From NCBI RefSeq assembly GCF_003336875.1, contig NZ_QGNJ01000011.1:62001-126000 (forward strand): a stretch of 64,000 nt of DNA. The letters are read 5' to 3'. The notes beneath the pieces were generated by a model. It did no database searches, was not told where the DNA came from, and was given only the letters and a program-made list of their open reading frames with translations. Below, piece after piece: positions 63,663-64,000 of this stretch. Source of the DNA: Oleisolibacter albus. GTDB taxonomy: Bacteria > Pseudomonadota > Alphaproteobacteria > Azospirillales > Azospirillaceae. A program made the translations under genes and the position numbers. Each line of letters opens with the position of its first letter. The first letter of the stretch is position 1.

Positions 63663-63786
63663 CGGCATCCGCGCGCGGCGGGATCTGTGGCGGAGAGCCG
63701 TGACCGGGCGGGGCGGCGTGCGCTAGAAGGACGCCCGGCTTCGTTGACCAGGTCCGCTGCCCGGTTCCGCTGCAAGAGGGCTCCTC

Positions 63787-64000
63787 ATGCCGTCCACCAT
63801 CTTATCCGCTCCTGCCACGCCGTCCGAGCCTGCCGCGGATACGGTGCGCGTGGCTGCGCCCGCCAAGCTGAACCTCTACCTGCATGTGCTGGGCCGGCGG
63901 CCCGACGGCTATCACCTGCTGGACAGTCTGGTGGCCTTCGCCGGCATCCACGACATCCTCAGCGTCCGGCCGGCGGACGGGTTCAGCCTGGAGATCACCG
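63787..64000 (+). CDS. ispE: 4-diphosphocytidyl-2-C-methyl-D-erythritol kinase (3' end missing)
   Basis: The first 71 residues of a GHMP kinase of the non-mevalonate isoprenoid pathway, which phosphorylates the 2-hydroxyl of CDP-methylerythritol. [20 protein letters not shown] near residue 24 and [13 protein letters not shown] are diagnostic for IspE. The ATP-binding glycine-rich loop lies beyond the window. An N-terminal extension of about 20 residues is Pro/Ala-rich. A following TPR-ispE gene order is common in alphaproteobacteria. Confidence 0.92.
   Translation, partial: MPSTILSAPATPSEPAADTVRVAAPAKLNLYLHVLGRRPDGYHLLDSLVAFAGIHDILSVRPADGFSLEIT

Overview
The window is about 64 kb of very GC-rich chromosome from an alphaproteobacterium. 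I infer a Rhodospirillales/Azospirillaceae-type bacterium from the CcrM methyltransferase with GANTC sites at its own gene, the UrcA-like protein, the HWE-type kinase, and the formate dehydrogenase, tungstate transporter and exopolysaccharide gene styles. No rRNA, tRNA, CRISPR array or prophage was seen. Both ends cut genes: fdhA on the left and ispE on the right.

Bases 1-12.3 kb are a formate dehydrogenase and metal cofactor region. A plus-strand run encodes the FDH catalytic, iron-sulfur and cytochrome b subunits, then after a strong terminator a small hydrolase, MobB and MoeA. A convergent minus-strand run encodes a tungstate-type ABC transporter (TupB, TupC, TupA), a helix-turn-helix/periplasmic-binding-like regulator, FdhD, MobA and a 40-residue membrane peptide. 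Together they take up the metal, build and load the molybdopterin dinucleotide cofactor and make the enzyme. Divergent from tupB is a 55-residue membrane protein behind a perfect sigma-54 promoter with two upstream 16-bp palindromes.

Bases 12.9-14.8 kb hold a DUF6745-like membrane protein and a small partner. Bases 14.9-39.8 kb are a large surface-polysaccharide region. It holds a CDP-sugar set (cytidylyltransferase, epimerases, C-methyltransferase, M28-like protein); glycosyltransferases; an FkbH-like protein, acyl carrier protein, MBOAT and SGNH cassette that may add a glyceryl or other acyl group; a polyprenyl-phosphate sugar transferase; UDP-xylose synthase; an RTX beta-helix protein probably secreted by a type I system; and a Wzc-like tyrosine autokinase.

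Bases 39.9-41.5 kb are a decayed stretch with an UrcA-like gene, toxin and IS5-transposase remnants, and a C28/G25 homopolymer hairpin that is probably an assembly artefact. From 41.5 kb onward the genes are mostly housekeeping: ccrM, rnhB, an orphan DUF4160 gene, hemN with an FNR-type box, YeiH with its LysR regulator, an acid phosphatase, a radical SAM protein, a histidine kinase-like protein, an FAA hydrolase, a Gfa-type protein, a MarR-FUSC-DUF1656-HlyD efflux operon, a family 4 uracil-DNA glycosylase, ETF-ubiquinone oxidoreductase, a secreted Cys-rich orphan, a chemoreceptor, a TPR protein and ispE.
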